DNA from: Psococerastis gibbosa
Taxonomy: Eukaryota; Arthropoda; Insecta; Psocodea; Psocidae
Length of the DNA: 64,000 bases
NCBI GenBank assembly: GCA_963971405.1
Contig: OZ020488.1
Coordinates: 3,596,001-3,660,000 of the forward strand
Direction: 5' to 3'
Shown: positions 1-9,937 of the stretch, in pieces
Layout: the number at the start of each line of letters is the position of its first letter
How positions within the stretch are numbered: the first letter of the stretch is position 1
Position numbers and translations under genes: made by a program
Notes under the pieces: model-generated
Database searches by the model: none
The model's input: only the letters and a program-made list of their open reading frames with translations
What the model was told of the DNA's origin: nothing

Positions 1-756
1 AATTCTCAATGCACTGAAAGACTCAAAGTATTTCTGTCAGCTGGACTTATACAAGGCATACTTGCATGTGCCGGTCGATCAAGAATCAAGTGGATATCAA
101 ACAATTTCGACACACAGAGGTACTAACCGTATGAACCGACTCTCTTTTGGCATAAAACCAGCACCGGCTGAATTCAACAAAATCATGGATGAGATGTTGC
201 GAGGACTGAATAAAGTTAATTCATTTTTTGACGATATTGTCATCCATGGGAAAACACGAGAAGAGTGTAGAGATAACCTTATTGAGTGTCTGAAGCGATT
301 ACGGCAGAATGGATTTCATTTGAACAAAAAGGAATGATTATTTTTTCAAACAAGTATAGATTTTTTGGGACATGTGGTTGAACACAATAAAATTCGTAAA
401 TCACCCGAAAAAATTAGGGCAGTCATGGAAATGCCACGCCCGACTTCAAAAGAAGCTGTTCAACAATTTTTGGGAATGGTAACATATTATTCCAGGTTCA
501 TCCCAAACTTATCGACTTTAACATTTCACTTACGTCAACATTTAAAAAAATGTACTTTTTAAGTGATCAACTGCGTGCAAAAAGTCTAACTAAAGAGGGA
601 AATGTGCAGCAATCTTGTTTTCATACCTTTCAATGAACAATTACCGGAACAACTAGCTTGAGACGCAAGTCCTCATGGAATCTCAGGAATTTTAAGTCAC
701 ATATTACCAAATGAAGTAGAACGGCCGATAGCTTTTGCGTCTATTGAAATAATTAT
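1..756 (+). pseudogene. Ty3/gypsy pol fragment, reverse transcriptase into RNase H
   Basis: The frame from the left edge reads gypsy-type reverse transcriptase: a QLDLYKAYLHVPV block, LSFGIKPAPAEF, then the active-site tetrad as FFDD at 224-235, and FLGHVV / FLGMVTYYSRFIPNL of the RT thumb. A TGA at 335-337 and a TAA at 560-562 break the frame. A shifted RNase H segment (ASPHGISGILSH-like) is recognisable near 665-740. The left end is cut by the window. Upstream protease and downstream integrase are absent. It is a dead copy. It abuts the 3' end of a minus-strand copia element near 756. Confidence 0.9.
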
Positions 757-948
757 ATTTATAGTTGAATAAATCATAATTATAATTATTATTGAAATAC
801 AAAATTACAAATCATAAAAAAAAGATTCACACAAAACGCCATTTTTCAATGTTCTAGAATGTTCGGCGCCAGCAGCGCTAGTCACAGTTAACTAAAAGTG
901 GCGGGAGAAAACAAAAGTATAAGTCATTAAACTCAGCTTATTTCAATA
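757..948 (-). repeat. Probable start of the 3' LTR of the copia remnant
   Basis: On the minus strand, the copia pol stop is followed by a purine-rich tract at 949-961 (CTCAGAGGCGGAG) that fits a polypurine tract. The sequence from 948 downwards would therefore be 3' LTR. It begins TATTGAAATAAGC and is AT-rich. No second LTR copy is present in the window to confirm the boundaries, and the outer end near 757 is only the point where gypsy coding similarity ends. Confidence 0.35.
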
Positions 949-1344
949 CTCCGCCTCTGAGTTTATGGCGTCAAAAAAAATTATTAATTAATTAATTAAT
1001 GTAAAAAAAACTTTATTAGTTTTTCAATAGAATTCAAATATATCAAAGATCTCAATTTTTCAAAGATTCCAACAGAAACGTCAGCATATCTGCCTTTTGC
1101 TCAGCACTTGGAATATACATTACTTCCAGTTTTTTTATCTTGTACCAACTCTTTTACAAAATGATATTTAATATCGACATGCTTTAGTCTTTTATATTCC
1201 CATTTTTCCAGGGCTTTAATACAAGCTTGATTATCTTCAAATATGACTGGATTTACATCAAAACCTAAATCCTTTAAAAGAGCCTGAAGCCAGATTGCGT
1301 CAGATGCAGCATTTGCTAATGCTATAAATTCTGCTTCTGCAGTA

Positions 1345-1370
1345 CCGTAATTGGTGGTGAATAGGGTCAC
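1345..1370 (+). repeat. Left terminal inverted repeat of the pogo element
   Basis: These 26 bases are the exact reverse complement of 4103-4128. A near-copy (GGTGGTGAATCGGGTCG) follows immediately at 1371-1387, so the left end carries a doubled motif. Confidence 0.95.
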
Positions 1371-1752
1371 GGTGGTGAATCGGGTCGAAACTTCCATTTT
1401 GTCTTTGTTGGGTTCTAAAAACTACATTAGTAACTCTACAAACTTAAAAGCTTCATAGATTAATTTAACTAGGTGCAAAAGTAATTTTTAGAGGGAAAAA
1501 TAATTCTTGTCTGCTGCCACGTCTTTTCAAAATGGTGACTTTGTTTATGTTTTCAAACACCGCCAAAACTTATGTTGTCACAGACTTGACTAAGTATTAA
1601 AGCTCATAAAGCTATTACATTCATGTAAGTACATTATTCAGCATTGTGAATTGTGAAATGTTTGTCTAGACTCTAAAGTAATTATAAGTTGCCAAAATTT
1701 AATTTCAAAAATTATTTGCAGCTTGTCCAGGCAAGCGAGGGTGAATAGGGTC

Positions 1753-3798
1753 ATGCCTCGTAAATACATTCCGGACCCCAGGGGTAAACGATACAAGCCT
1801 TTTGATCAGGAAAAGGTGGCTTTGGCTCTCAAATCAATTCGAAATGGCTCGTTAAGCATTCGAAAGGCGTCAGCTCGATACGAAATATCTTATTCGGTTC
1901 TTCAGCGCCGTGTTAAGAACCCTGACACAAGAAAGCAAGGAGGGCAAACAATACTCAGTTCTGAAGAGGAGGAACACATTGTAAAACGGTTGGTAATGTG
2001 TGCTGAGTGGGGGTACCCAATGGACCTTTACGACTTAAGATTACTAGTCAAAGGGTACCTAGATAGGCGGGGGAAAGTTGAAAAAAAGTTCAAAGACAAT
2101 TTACCCGGCAGGGCATTTGCAGATGCATTTTTGTTGAGACATAAAGATAAGCTTGCCAGCCGCATGTGTCAAAATATTAAACGCAATAGGGCTGAAATCT
2201 CACGGCCTATAGTGCAAGAATATTTTGACCACTTAAAATTTTCACTTCAAGGAGTTCCACCCGAAAACATAGTGAATTATGACGAAACGAACTTGAGTGA
2301 TGATCCAGGGCGCAAAAAGATTATAGCAAAAAGAGGCATGAAGTATCCTGAGCGAGTCATGAACTCATCAAAATCAGCGACGTCTATTATGATGGCAGCA
2401 AGTGGCAAAGGTGAAATGTTGCCTGTTTACGTCGTATATAAGGCCAGTCATCTTTATGATTCCTGGAGGGAAAATGGACCAAAGGGGAGTAGATACAACA
2501 GGACCTCTAGTGGCTGGTTCGATTCGTTTTGCTTTGATGACTGGGTGAAACAAATAGTAATCCCGTATTTTAAGGACAAAACGGGGAAAAAGATTTTGAT
2601 TGGGGATAACCTCTCCTCACATTTGAGTGTAGAATCAATTCTTATTTGTCAGCAGAACGGAATTGAATTTGTTTTTCTCCCCAGCAACTCAACACATCTA
2701 ACCCAGCCGCTGGACGTGGCTTTCTTCCGTCCATTGAAGGAATCATGGCGTAGGATTCTACTGGAATGGAAGAAAGGGCCCGGTAGAAGGGAGACAAGTG
2801 TTCCAAAAGACAAATTTCCATTCCTATTAAACAGACTTGTGCTAAAAGTCGGGGAAAATGCATCCAAAGTCATATCGTCTGGATTCAGGAAATGTGGCAT
2901 CGTGCCATTGAACCCTGAACAAGTTCTAGACAGGCTCCCAGTTGATGTCACAAAGAGCAGTGCTGCTGGGCAACTGGACGTCCTCGACGACAGTTTCCTC
3001 AGTGTCTTGAGCGAATTGCGATTAGATTCTAGTGAAGCAACGGGACCGAAACGGCGCAAACGTTTAAAGGTACCCCCAGGTCAAAGTGTAGGAGTGTGGG
3101 ACTTAATCGAAAAAAATGTGGAAGTGAAAATTGGTGACTTTATTCTCATAAGTAAGATGACTAAGAAAGGCACTAAGTGCACAAAGAAGAACCCTTTTAT
3201 ATGCCAAGTAAAGGATATTATAAAGACGAGTGCCGAACCACTAAAATGTAGCTTCCTTTCAAGACAAGAGAACTGCAATTTTATATTCCCAGAAGTGGTT
3301 GACGAGGCTCTTGTGGGGTTCGAGCAAATTCTTCAGGTTTTGGAACCTGATACTAATGACAATATCACTTATAACTTTAAGTTGGAAGACAGTGTTTCCG
3401 ATGAGAGGTATGATGGTGGAAAGGCTCCTGTGGCAAAAATTAAGAACCAGCGGTCGAGCACCCCCCTACCAAGTTCCCCTCTACCGACCACTTCTAAAAT
3501 GAACTCGAACGGAAAAAATATAGAATGTGAAATTGGCGATTTCATTTTGGTCAATATCGTTTTCGATAAAGGGACCAAGCGCCAAAAGACAAAGCCTTTC
3601 ATATGTCGGGTTGTAGGCTTTGTTAAAACTAGTGCAAAGTCCATTCGATGTAGTTTTATGAGGAATTATAAATTGGACACCTTTGTTTTTCCCCAAGTGC
3701 CAGACATAGATCTGGTCAGTTTTGAGGATATTTCTAATATCCTCACTATCGCCTTCGTAAGCAGGGGCCGTTACAATTTTGTTGAGGTCAATAATTAA
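1753..3798 (+). CDS. pogo-type transposase, psq HTH plus DDE_1 domain, 681 aa
   Basis: Cut-and-paste transposase acting on its own TIRs in the nucleus. I chose the ATG at 1753 (MPRKYIPDPRG). The frame is open ten codons further upstream, but without an ATG, and an acceptor-like TTTGCAG at 1715-1721 hints at a 5' UTR intron. A psq-type helix-turn-helix spans about residues 15-60 (FDQEKVALALKSI, SYSVLQRRV). The catalytic aspartates are visible as D177 (NYDETNL), D285 (LIGDNLSSH) and D321 (TQPLDVAFF), giving a DD35D spacing. GFRKCGIVPLNP ends the catalytic part. The C-terminus is unusual: two related modules of about 85 residues each begin VKIGDFIL and CEIGDFIL, contain NPFICQV / KPFICRV, and end in TYNF / RYNF. 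No internal stops. The product class is certain; the role of the duplicated module is unknown. Confidence 0.93.
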   Translation: MPRKYIPDPRGKRYKPFDQEKVALALKSIRNGSLSIRKASARYEISYSVLQRRVKNPDTRKQGGQTILSSEEEEHIVKRLVMCAEWGYPMDLYDLRLLVKGYLDRRGKVEKKFKDNLPGRAFADAFLLRHKDKLASRMCQNIKRNRAEISRPIVQEYFDHLKFSLQGVPPENIVNYDETNLSDDPGRKKIIAKRGMKYPERVMNSSKSATSIMMAASGKGEMLPVYVVYKASHLYDSWRENGPKGSRYNRTSSGWFDSFCFDDWVKQIVIPYFKDKTGKKILIGDNLSSHLSVESILICQQNGIEFVFLPSNSTHLTQPLDVAFFRPLKESWRRILLEWKKGPGRRETSVPKDKFPFLLNRLVLKVGENASKVISSGFRKCGIVPLNPEQVLDRLPVDVTKSSAAGQLDVLDDSFLSVLSELRLDSSEATGPKRRKRLKVPPGQSVGVWDLIEKNVEVKIGDFILISKMTKKGTKCTKKNPFICQVKDIIKTSAEPLKCSFLSRQENCNFIFPEVVDEALVGFEQILQVLEPDTNDNITYNFKLEDSVSDERYDGGKAPVAKIKNQRSSTPLPSSPLPTTSKMNSNGKNIECEIGDFILVNIVFDKGTKRQKTKPFICRVVGFVKTSAKSIRCSFMRNYKLDTFVFPQVPDIDLVSFEDISNILTIAFVSRGRYNFVEVNN

Positions 3799-4102
3799 AA
3801 TGTATGTTAAAATAATTACATTTTTGACTTTGCTATATTTTTAAAAATTTATTTTTATGACCCTATTCGCCTGTAAAGCTGTAGAATCGACAAATAAGCA
3901 AAGAAATGGTGAGTGATTTCATTCTCCACCAGTTGAGGGGGAATAGGGTCACCCATGAAAAAAAAAATACGGCTTTCCTATGGGAGCTAACGGCATGACC
4001 ACTGCGGATTCGTAAACTACAGACAAACACCCGGAAAATGCGCTATAACACTTTCCACCAAACTAATTAATTCTGTACAAAAAATTGCAACGAAGTGGAA
4101 AA

Positions 4103-4128
4103 GTGACCCTATTCACCACCAATTACGG
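4103..4128 (-). repeat. Right terminal inverted repeat of the pogo element
   Basis: Exact reverse complement of the left 26 bp. It is followed by the second TA at 4129-4130. Confidence 0.95.
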
Positions 4129-4625
4129 TAGATATTGCAACTGTTTTCTGCTTAACAGTGCTCCATAAAACACAATTTCCAAATATTTCAAACAAATGAC
4201 CGGAAATGTTTTTCCTTTCCTTATTGTTTGCGAATGAAGCATCTGCATAACCAATTAAAGTAGGCTGATTATTTTTAGCATAGATAAGACCATAGTTAAT
4301 TGTTCCCTTAAGATAACGCAAAATGCGTTTTGCTCCTAACCAATGAGCTTTAGTAGGATTATTACAAAATTGGCTAAAATATTGAACAGCAGCTGAAATA
4401 TCTGGCCTTGTACTTAGCAAATAAATTACAGAACCAATAAGTTCACGATAAGGAACATCAGTTAGCACTGATTCATCATTAATTAATTCACAAGTCGAAT
4501 TTTAAATAAAAGTAGTTTTGACAGATTTACTATTCTCCATATTAAAACGTTCAATAATGTTTTTTAGTATACTCTTCCTGAGAAAGAAACATGCCATTTG
4601 GCATTCTATTAACATGAATTCCTAA

Positions 4626-4765
4626 GGCGCGTATTCCACCAACGTCAATAGTGATAGTAAATTTAATATTGACGTGGTAGCAGACATTTTTAGACTGTCA
4701 TTACTGTCTGCTACCACGTCAATACTACATTTACTATCACTATTGACGTTGGTGGAATAAGCGCC
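4626..4765. mobile_element. Hairpin MITE, probably Harbinger-type
   Basis: A 140-bp near-palindrome: the left arm begins GGCGCGTATTCCACCAACG and the right arm is its reverse complement with few differences, joined by a short unpaired middle around 4685-4705. It is flanked by TAA on both sides (4623-4625 and 4766-4768), a 3-bp TWA-type duplication as made by PIF/Harbinger. It has no coding capacity. It interrupts the copia RT just after the conserved FLG. Confidence 0.85.
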
Positions 4766-5120
4766 TAAAAAATTACTGACCTCTCCTAAGTGTGTCATCT
4801 TAAAATGGGCACACAAAATTTCTTTAAAGTAAGTCTTCTACTGATCCTTTAGATCCCACAAAGAGACAATCATCTACATACAGAATGAAGTAAAGCTTTG
4901 AGATTTCATTTACTTTTATACACAAACATTGATCATGAGTGTTGTGGTAGAGGCTGGTGATACGAGATAGTGGCACTAGGGAATTTGAGTAAACAGTGAG
5001 ATTAGTCAAGATGTCGGCTGAATAAGAATACACGTGTCATGAACATAAAAGATATTTCTAATAAAAGATGGTGTCAGAAGTTACACTATAATTTCAATAA
5101 GTGCGAATAAATCATAAATC

Positions 5121-5997
5121 ATGTCTGATACAGAGGAAGAAGTTACAAAAGTGCACAGGAAAGGTATGGTCAGTGGACCGGGGGTACGTACACCCCATGG
5201 ATTTCAAGAGTTCTAACCTTGCACACGCCTGGAAGGAATGGCTTTTAGCTTTTAAAATTTAATTGAGAGCCTCGGATTTAGACAAGGAAGCAGATACGAG
5301 AAAGGTAGCGTTACTATTGCATTTTATGGGTTCAAAAGCATTGAACATATTACAAAGTTTCCAGGTTGATATAGAAAAAGTTTCATTTGAGGACTTAATT
5401 AAAAAATCTAATGACTATTTCGAGCCAAAGAAAAACTTAACCATCGAAAGATACAATTTCTTTACGCGCCACCAAAAACCTGAGGAGTCAATAGATGATT
5501 ACGTGACAAGTTTACAGAATTTAAGCGCAACCTGTGAACTGGATAAGTTACGTGAAAGTATTGTGAAAGATTTATTTGTGGCGGGCCTACATGAAGATCA
5601 TAGCCATATTAGAGAGCGACTTCTCGAAGAAAATAAGAAAACACTAGCTGAAAATTTTGAGTTAGCCAAGGTCATCGAACGTTCAAAGCTTGAAACTTCG
5701 CGATTTGTAAGGAAAACGGACGAGGTTATGGTTGCAAAGGTTTCTCGACAGCCCCCTCAACGCTATAATAAGGGTAGGCCTACGGATCGTCAACAGTACT
5801 ATCCATCTACATATACAAGTACACCTAAAGATTCTGGTGATCCTTGTGGACGGTGTGGTCAAGCCACAACGTTTTCCGTTTTAAATGCTAAAAATGGGTA
5901 TTGGATGCTACTCCTGGATGAAAAAAGCTCAAAATTATGCACTTTTAATACCCCTTTTGGACGCTATTGCATCTTAAGGCTCCCTTTTTATGTTTAA
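5121..5997 (+). pseudogene. Ty3/gypsy gag with an internal deletion into RT
   Basis: A gypsy leader-like TGGTGTCAGAAGT at 5069-5081 precedes an ATG at 5121 (MSDTEEE). The main gag frame runs through an ATG at 5197 (MDFKSSNLAHAWKEW), is broken by a TAA at 5260-5262, and then is open to 5997. It reads a standard gypsy capsid pattern (RKVALLLHFMG, YNFFTRHQKPEESID, ELDKLRESIVKDLFVAGL). The start of a zinc knuckle (CGRCGQ) is fused directly to RT block sequence (FSVLNAKNGYWML, CTFNTPFGRY). Protease and the N-terminal RT are therefore deleted, and the last 40 codons come from a distant part of pol. Confidence 0.85.
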
Positions 5998-6061
5998 TGG
6001 TTATCAAAATAGTTCGTTTCAAGACGTAGTTTCTTTTTCTTTATAAAAAAATTTTGCTTCG

Positions 6062-6411
6062 TTATAGGAAATAGCAAGATAAGTATTGATATCAAAGAAA
6101 ACCGGGTTTCTGGAAGGCAATACATAAACAGCAAAGGCAATATAGTAGCTGGAAAAGTATTTTCTGAAACTAAAACTTGTTGTCCGAAGCAATGTTATAC
6201 ATTATTTAATTGTGCAATTCAAAGGGAACTTTTTGACAAATTCTACAGCCTGCCCACAAAAGAAGATCAGGACAGTTACCTGGCACGATGCATGACTCTC
6301 AATTTAACGAAACCGTTAAGGATTAGAGTCGCTAAAAGAAGAACAGCTCTTCGCAAAAAATGGTCCTACTGTGGCGAAATTTCACTCTCTGTCGGTAGTC
6401 CATCTTCGTAA
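6062..6411 (+). pseudogene. Exon of a Sola-like (DUF7869-type) transposase gene
   Basis: There is no long ATG-initiated frame here, but 6062-6411 is open and flanked by an acceptor-like TTATAG and a donor-like C|GTAAGA. It encodes about 116 residues with a cysteine cluster and following helix (KTCCPKQCYTLFN, FDKFYSLPTKEDQDSY, RIRVAKRR). This matches the layout of the exon at 38867-39220 of the Sola-like element (GTYCCNKLP, FYANSTKELQDSF). The next matching exon starts at 9129. The family call rests on this internal comparison. Confidence 0.55.
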
Positions 6412-7340
6412 GATTGCCACGTTATGTACAATACATACCCCAGCATATATTGTTTTAATTTTTTTTGGTTTTGTTCGCATAATTTATTTTCATAAATATT
6501 CAATCATTAGAATTCCCTTCTCTCAATCATATTGTTTATCATTTTCAGGCATGCAAACTTATTAGAGCAAACTTTCTTAACCAGTAAATAGTTTGGCGGG
6601 CATTTTGAACTTCCATCTCTATTTTCTTTATTTATACTTACTATTATTTATTATATTCACCTCCTTCAATACTTCCAATAGATAACTTAAATATTAATAA
6701 TTATAATAATAATGTAATCATAATAGACATAGTAATAATTATTTCTTCTTTCATTTAAATCTATTATTTTTCATATCTTTATATTTTGAGATTCTTTGAT
6801 ATCCGTTCTATGTCGCGAACAATTTCCCAGCCAACTCCCAATATGCGGCCTTCATCCTTCATTCCAAAATATGGCGTCTGGCGTAAATAAAGAGAGGACC
6901 TGTTACTATACGAAATCGACTTAATTATATTTATTAATTATATTTTCTATACGCCTTCTGGATTTTGAAATAAAAATGTTAACATCTACCTTCGGTAAGT
7001 CTATACCTCATAATTGAAAGCTTTTGGTCTTATAATCTTCCGATTTGATTGAGAATTGTTCCTAATCGCACACGTGTCTTTCAGAATGAACCCATTGTAC
7101 CCTCCTTGAAATGGCTTAAGCACTCGAGGTGCGGGCCAGTACAGAGGACGAAGCCAAGATGTAATACGTAATTCCTATGTTGCCTAGGATGGGCTACCGA
7201 CAGAGGGAGAGTGGTGTTGCCATCAACCGACAGCCGACCGGATCAGGTTAGGCCGAGGGACCCTCTCCTGTAAATATGTACATTTAAAATTGTAAGTAAT
7301 GTATATTTTGTACATTAGGGCCATGTAAAAATATAAATTT
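6412..7340. other. Non-coding stretch, no gene recognised
   Basis: AT-rich sequence with no frame showing family similarity. If the exons at 6062 and 9129 belong to one gene, this would be intron or inserted sequence. A more GC-rich patch at 7080-7275 could be part of an LTR or leader, but nothing confirms it. Confidence 0.4.
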
Positions 7341-7460
7341 AAAGTAGCTTTTATGAACAATTTCGCCATAATAATTTAGTAGCTTTTTCATAAAATAACT
7401 TAATAGCTTTTTCACATGATAACTTAGTAGCTTTTTCATAAAATAAATTTAGTAGCTGAT
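7341..7460. repeat. Short tandem repeat, unit about 25 bp
   Basis: Four to five imperfect copies of a unit resembling TTAGTAGCTTTTTCATAAAA occur head to tail. Variants include TTAATAGCTTTTTCACATGA and a shortened last copy. The unit is AT-rich and has no coding meaning; the open minus-strand frame here is a by-product of the repeat. Confidence 0.75.
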
Positions 7461-9128
7461 AAAATATTTTCGATAGTAGATTTCTTAAATAATGAATAAT
7501 AGTATTAATTACAATTTTCGACAAATTTAGTTTCCTTATAAACATTTTCGCAACGTTTTTTAAATAATATTTCGAATCAATTGTAAAGCGCAATTAACTT
7601 AGCCTACCTGAACTAATTTCATTTATTATTTCCTTAACTTATGTTTAGTAAACTTTTATAGTGATTTAGTAGTAGCAAATACTTGAAATGTATTTAATCA
7701 TTTATTGAAAATTTAGTTGAACAATTTATTAGAACGCTGGTTAGCTTTGCCAAGGTTGGCTCAGACGCCTTAGTACCCTTTTTAGATAGGGTGGGTTTTC
7801 TGAGGCCTTAGGTGGAGGCCATCGTATAGTAGTGGTTGTATGGTTAGCTAGAAACTGATTAGTTTGTACTTTAGTCCCTATAGTAGTGGGAGAGTATAAT
7901 GTCGGTATTCTAGGCCAGACTTCTTAGTAGTTAGATAGTTAGTTAGTGGTCGTATCCAATAGTAGTTGTCGTTTGGGGGTTCTTCGAATATAATTTAGTA
8001 CTTCGTCTTGTCAGGTAGGCTAATAACATTTTTAACTTTTCAGCATTAACGTTTTCTTTTCACAGGTCGGCGTGGCTGTCTTTTTATCAGTATTCCCGCA
8101 GCGTTTTGTGATCGTGGTTCAGAGCGTAGTAATACTACTTCCAGCCAACCGCAAGCCTGTTCTTTGGGGCTGCTGGTTTGGAATGTCGTATTCGATGTTG
8201 CGGTGACGCCATGTAGATCGTCCAGTCTGTCCATTTTCGACAGAGTTTCGGATGTATTCGAAATGGTCTCTCCCAAAACTATCCGCCTGTACCGCGAATT
8301 CACAATTAGCGATTAGGGATAGTAGGTCTCTTATTTTCCAGTATGAATGTTAGTCAGTGTGAATGGAATTCTGTATATTATATATTTAGTGGGTTTCAAC
8401 CTTGTTTAATAATTGATATCTTCGATCTTCTGCTTACCTGGGTACACATAGTTAAGCTATTGCACTACATTAGTTGTGCTATTCGCATATTTTTACTTAA
8501 TCATTGCAACTTCAGTGCTTTGAAGTTTAGTAACCTTATTCCTGGTAATAACAATATTCTAGATACATTTCTTATAATAATTGAATATAAATTGAACCAT
8601 GCTTGACATAAGCCTCTTTTTATAATATAATTTCATATTTTAATAAAACTTGATTTAAAATAAATAATCTAATGGTCTAAACTTAATCTTTAATGGGCAT
8701 CAATTTAGCTAAATGCTTGCTCCTTAAGCGAGACTCTATTATACTTTTATACTTTTGATAAAGTTTGATCGTTCATTAACTGGTAGGAGAGGAATAAGCC
8801 ATTTATACGGTCGTACAATTATATCTATATATATTCTTTTGCATTCTAATAAACTTAAATTTATTAAATCTGTATTCTCCTTTCCAAGATAGGGTTCCCT
8901 TCGGATCTAGTGCGATGGATGGTCTGGCTGTGTTGGCCAATTTTCTAACAAGCCCCTGCCAATACCCGACGAGAGCTGCCGGTGCGCTCAAGTGTGGTAA
9001 CTGGCCCACAAACTAGGAGTGGCCCAATTACACTACGGGATTCCAATATGCACCAGCTCTAAGGAAGTATGCCGAAAATTTCTACTAAATACGTATGCTA
9101 TTAGTCTCTAAAGATTGGCTATCTTGCA
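7461..9128. other. Non-coding stretch, no gene recognised
   Basis: Mostly AT-rich with low-complexity TAGTAG-rich sequence around 7640-7960. A more GC-rich patch at 8880-9050 contains TGGCCCAATTACAC near 9022 and could be an LTR edge or leader, but I cannot pair it with a second copy. No convincing coding frame. Confidence 0.4.
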
Positions 9129-9556
9129 GAATAAGTTGGCCGCTGATCAGGGACGACAGGATAGAAGAGGTCTGCATACAAATCGTCAGCACGCATTGAA
9201 ACCGGAAGTCCTCAGCCTCATGAAAGAGCAACTTGAGAGCATAGAGAGCGAATATTCTCATTATGCTTACAATAAATCCAATCTCAAGTACTTTACTAAC
9301 CCAGCGCTGAACGTAAAAAAACTTTATTGTCTGTTTCAGTCAAATTCTACAAAAAGAAAACCAATGAACCTTTACGTTTAGCATACAAGACATACCACAA
9401 GTTATTTCAATCGAAATTTCACTACGGGTTTACCAAACCGAAGACAGACGTATGCGACTACTGCACTGAGTGCAAAGAAAAACTTGGAAGCCAACCCTGG
9501 TGATCCGTGTGAAATTGAATACAGACTTCACATCATGAAGTTTAAAGCTCACCATA
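9129..9556 (+). pseudogene. Second exon of the Sola-like gene, frameshifted and fused to gypsy sequence
   Basis: After an acceptor-like TATCTTGCAG the frame reads DRRGLHTNRQHAL, EYSHYAYNKSNLKYF and NPALNVKKLY. After a one-base shift near 9340 it continues AYKTYHKLFQ, FHYGFTKPKTDVCDYC and ECKEKL. These blocks align with the 39220-39560 part of the other Sola-like element (RRGGNHMENKYNAK, TLNIRKLSKMY, FGSPRVDICSMC). Coding similarity stops at about 9556, where the same frame runs into gypsy RNase H, giving a hybrid open frame at 9484-9873. Confidence 0.65.
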
Positions 9557-9937
9557 AAATTAGGAACGACTATATTGCATTGGCTAAATGTGCGACCCGA
9601 CTACTGCATTATGCATTATTTTTGCAAAACTTCACGTTTAATATACGTTACAGAAAATCGGAAGATCACGGCAATGCAGATTTCCTGAGCAGACGGCCAT
9701 CACATTCTAGTGAACTTCCCAAAGATCAATACCAGTTTGATGACCAAATCGACGCTGTAGAGATACACATTATCTCGTTACTACCCAAGTCACCTAATGC
9801 CATTGCAACAGCTACATTACGTGATCCAGAAGGCCGAGATCACTTAAAAAATTACTTCAAGGTGAATCTCTAGGAGATGATAGAGATGGGTTATACGCAA
9901 TACAGTCGGGATGCGTTATGAGAGGATTACGAACGTA

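Larger units (their letters stand above)
1345..4128 (+). mobile_element. Complete pogo/Tigger-type DNA transposon
   Basis: The 2784-bp element is bounded by perfect 26-bp terminal inverted repeats starting CCGTAATTGGTGGTGAATAG. It is flanked by a TA duplication (1343-1344 and 4129-4130), the target of the Tc1/mariner-pogo superfamily. It carries one open transposase gene. Extra copies of the TIR core GGTGAATAGGGTCA lie inside: a tandem variant at 1371-1387, one at 1741-1755 overlapping the start codon, an inverted one at 3858-3872 and a direct one at 3941-3952. Perfect TIRs and an unbroken gene suggest recent insertion. Its host is the copia RNase H, whose frame becomes continuous if the element and one TA are subtracted. 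Confidence 0.93.
949..5046 (-). pseudogene. Ty1/copia pol remnant (RT and RNase H), split by two DNA transposons
   Basis: Minus-strand translation gives copia-type RT (DQCLCIK, then FILYVDDCLFVGSKG near 4824-4940, and FKMTHLGEVSNFLG near 4770-4815). It continues as the post-RT segment (PYRELIGSVIYLLSTRPDI, AVQYFSQFCNNPTKAHW, LRYLKGT) and RNase H (GYADASFANN). RNase H resumes on the far side of the pogo element as AEAEFIALA and DNQACIKAL, then KHVDIKYHFVKELV. Two insertions interrupt the gene: the pogo element at 1345-4128, inside RNase H, and a hairpin MITE at 4626-4765, just after FLG in RT. A one-base shift in an A-run near 1125 ends the frame early. The 5' part (gag, protease, integrase) is missing. 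Confidence 0.88.

Noticed and set aside
1723..1752. Upstream TTG start for the pogo transposase
   Set aside because: A eukaryotic gene should start at the ATG at 1753. The codons before it coincide with the TIR-like motif and a likely 5' UTR exon.
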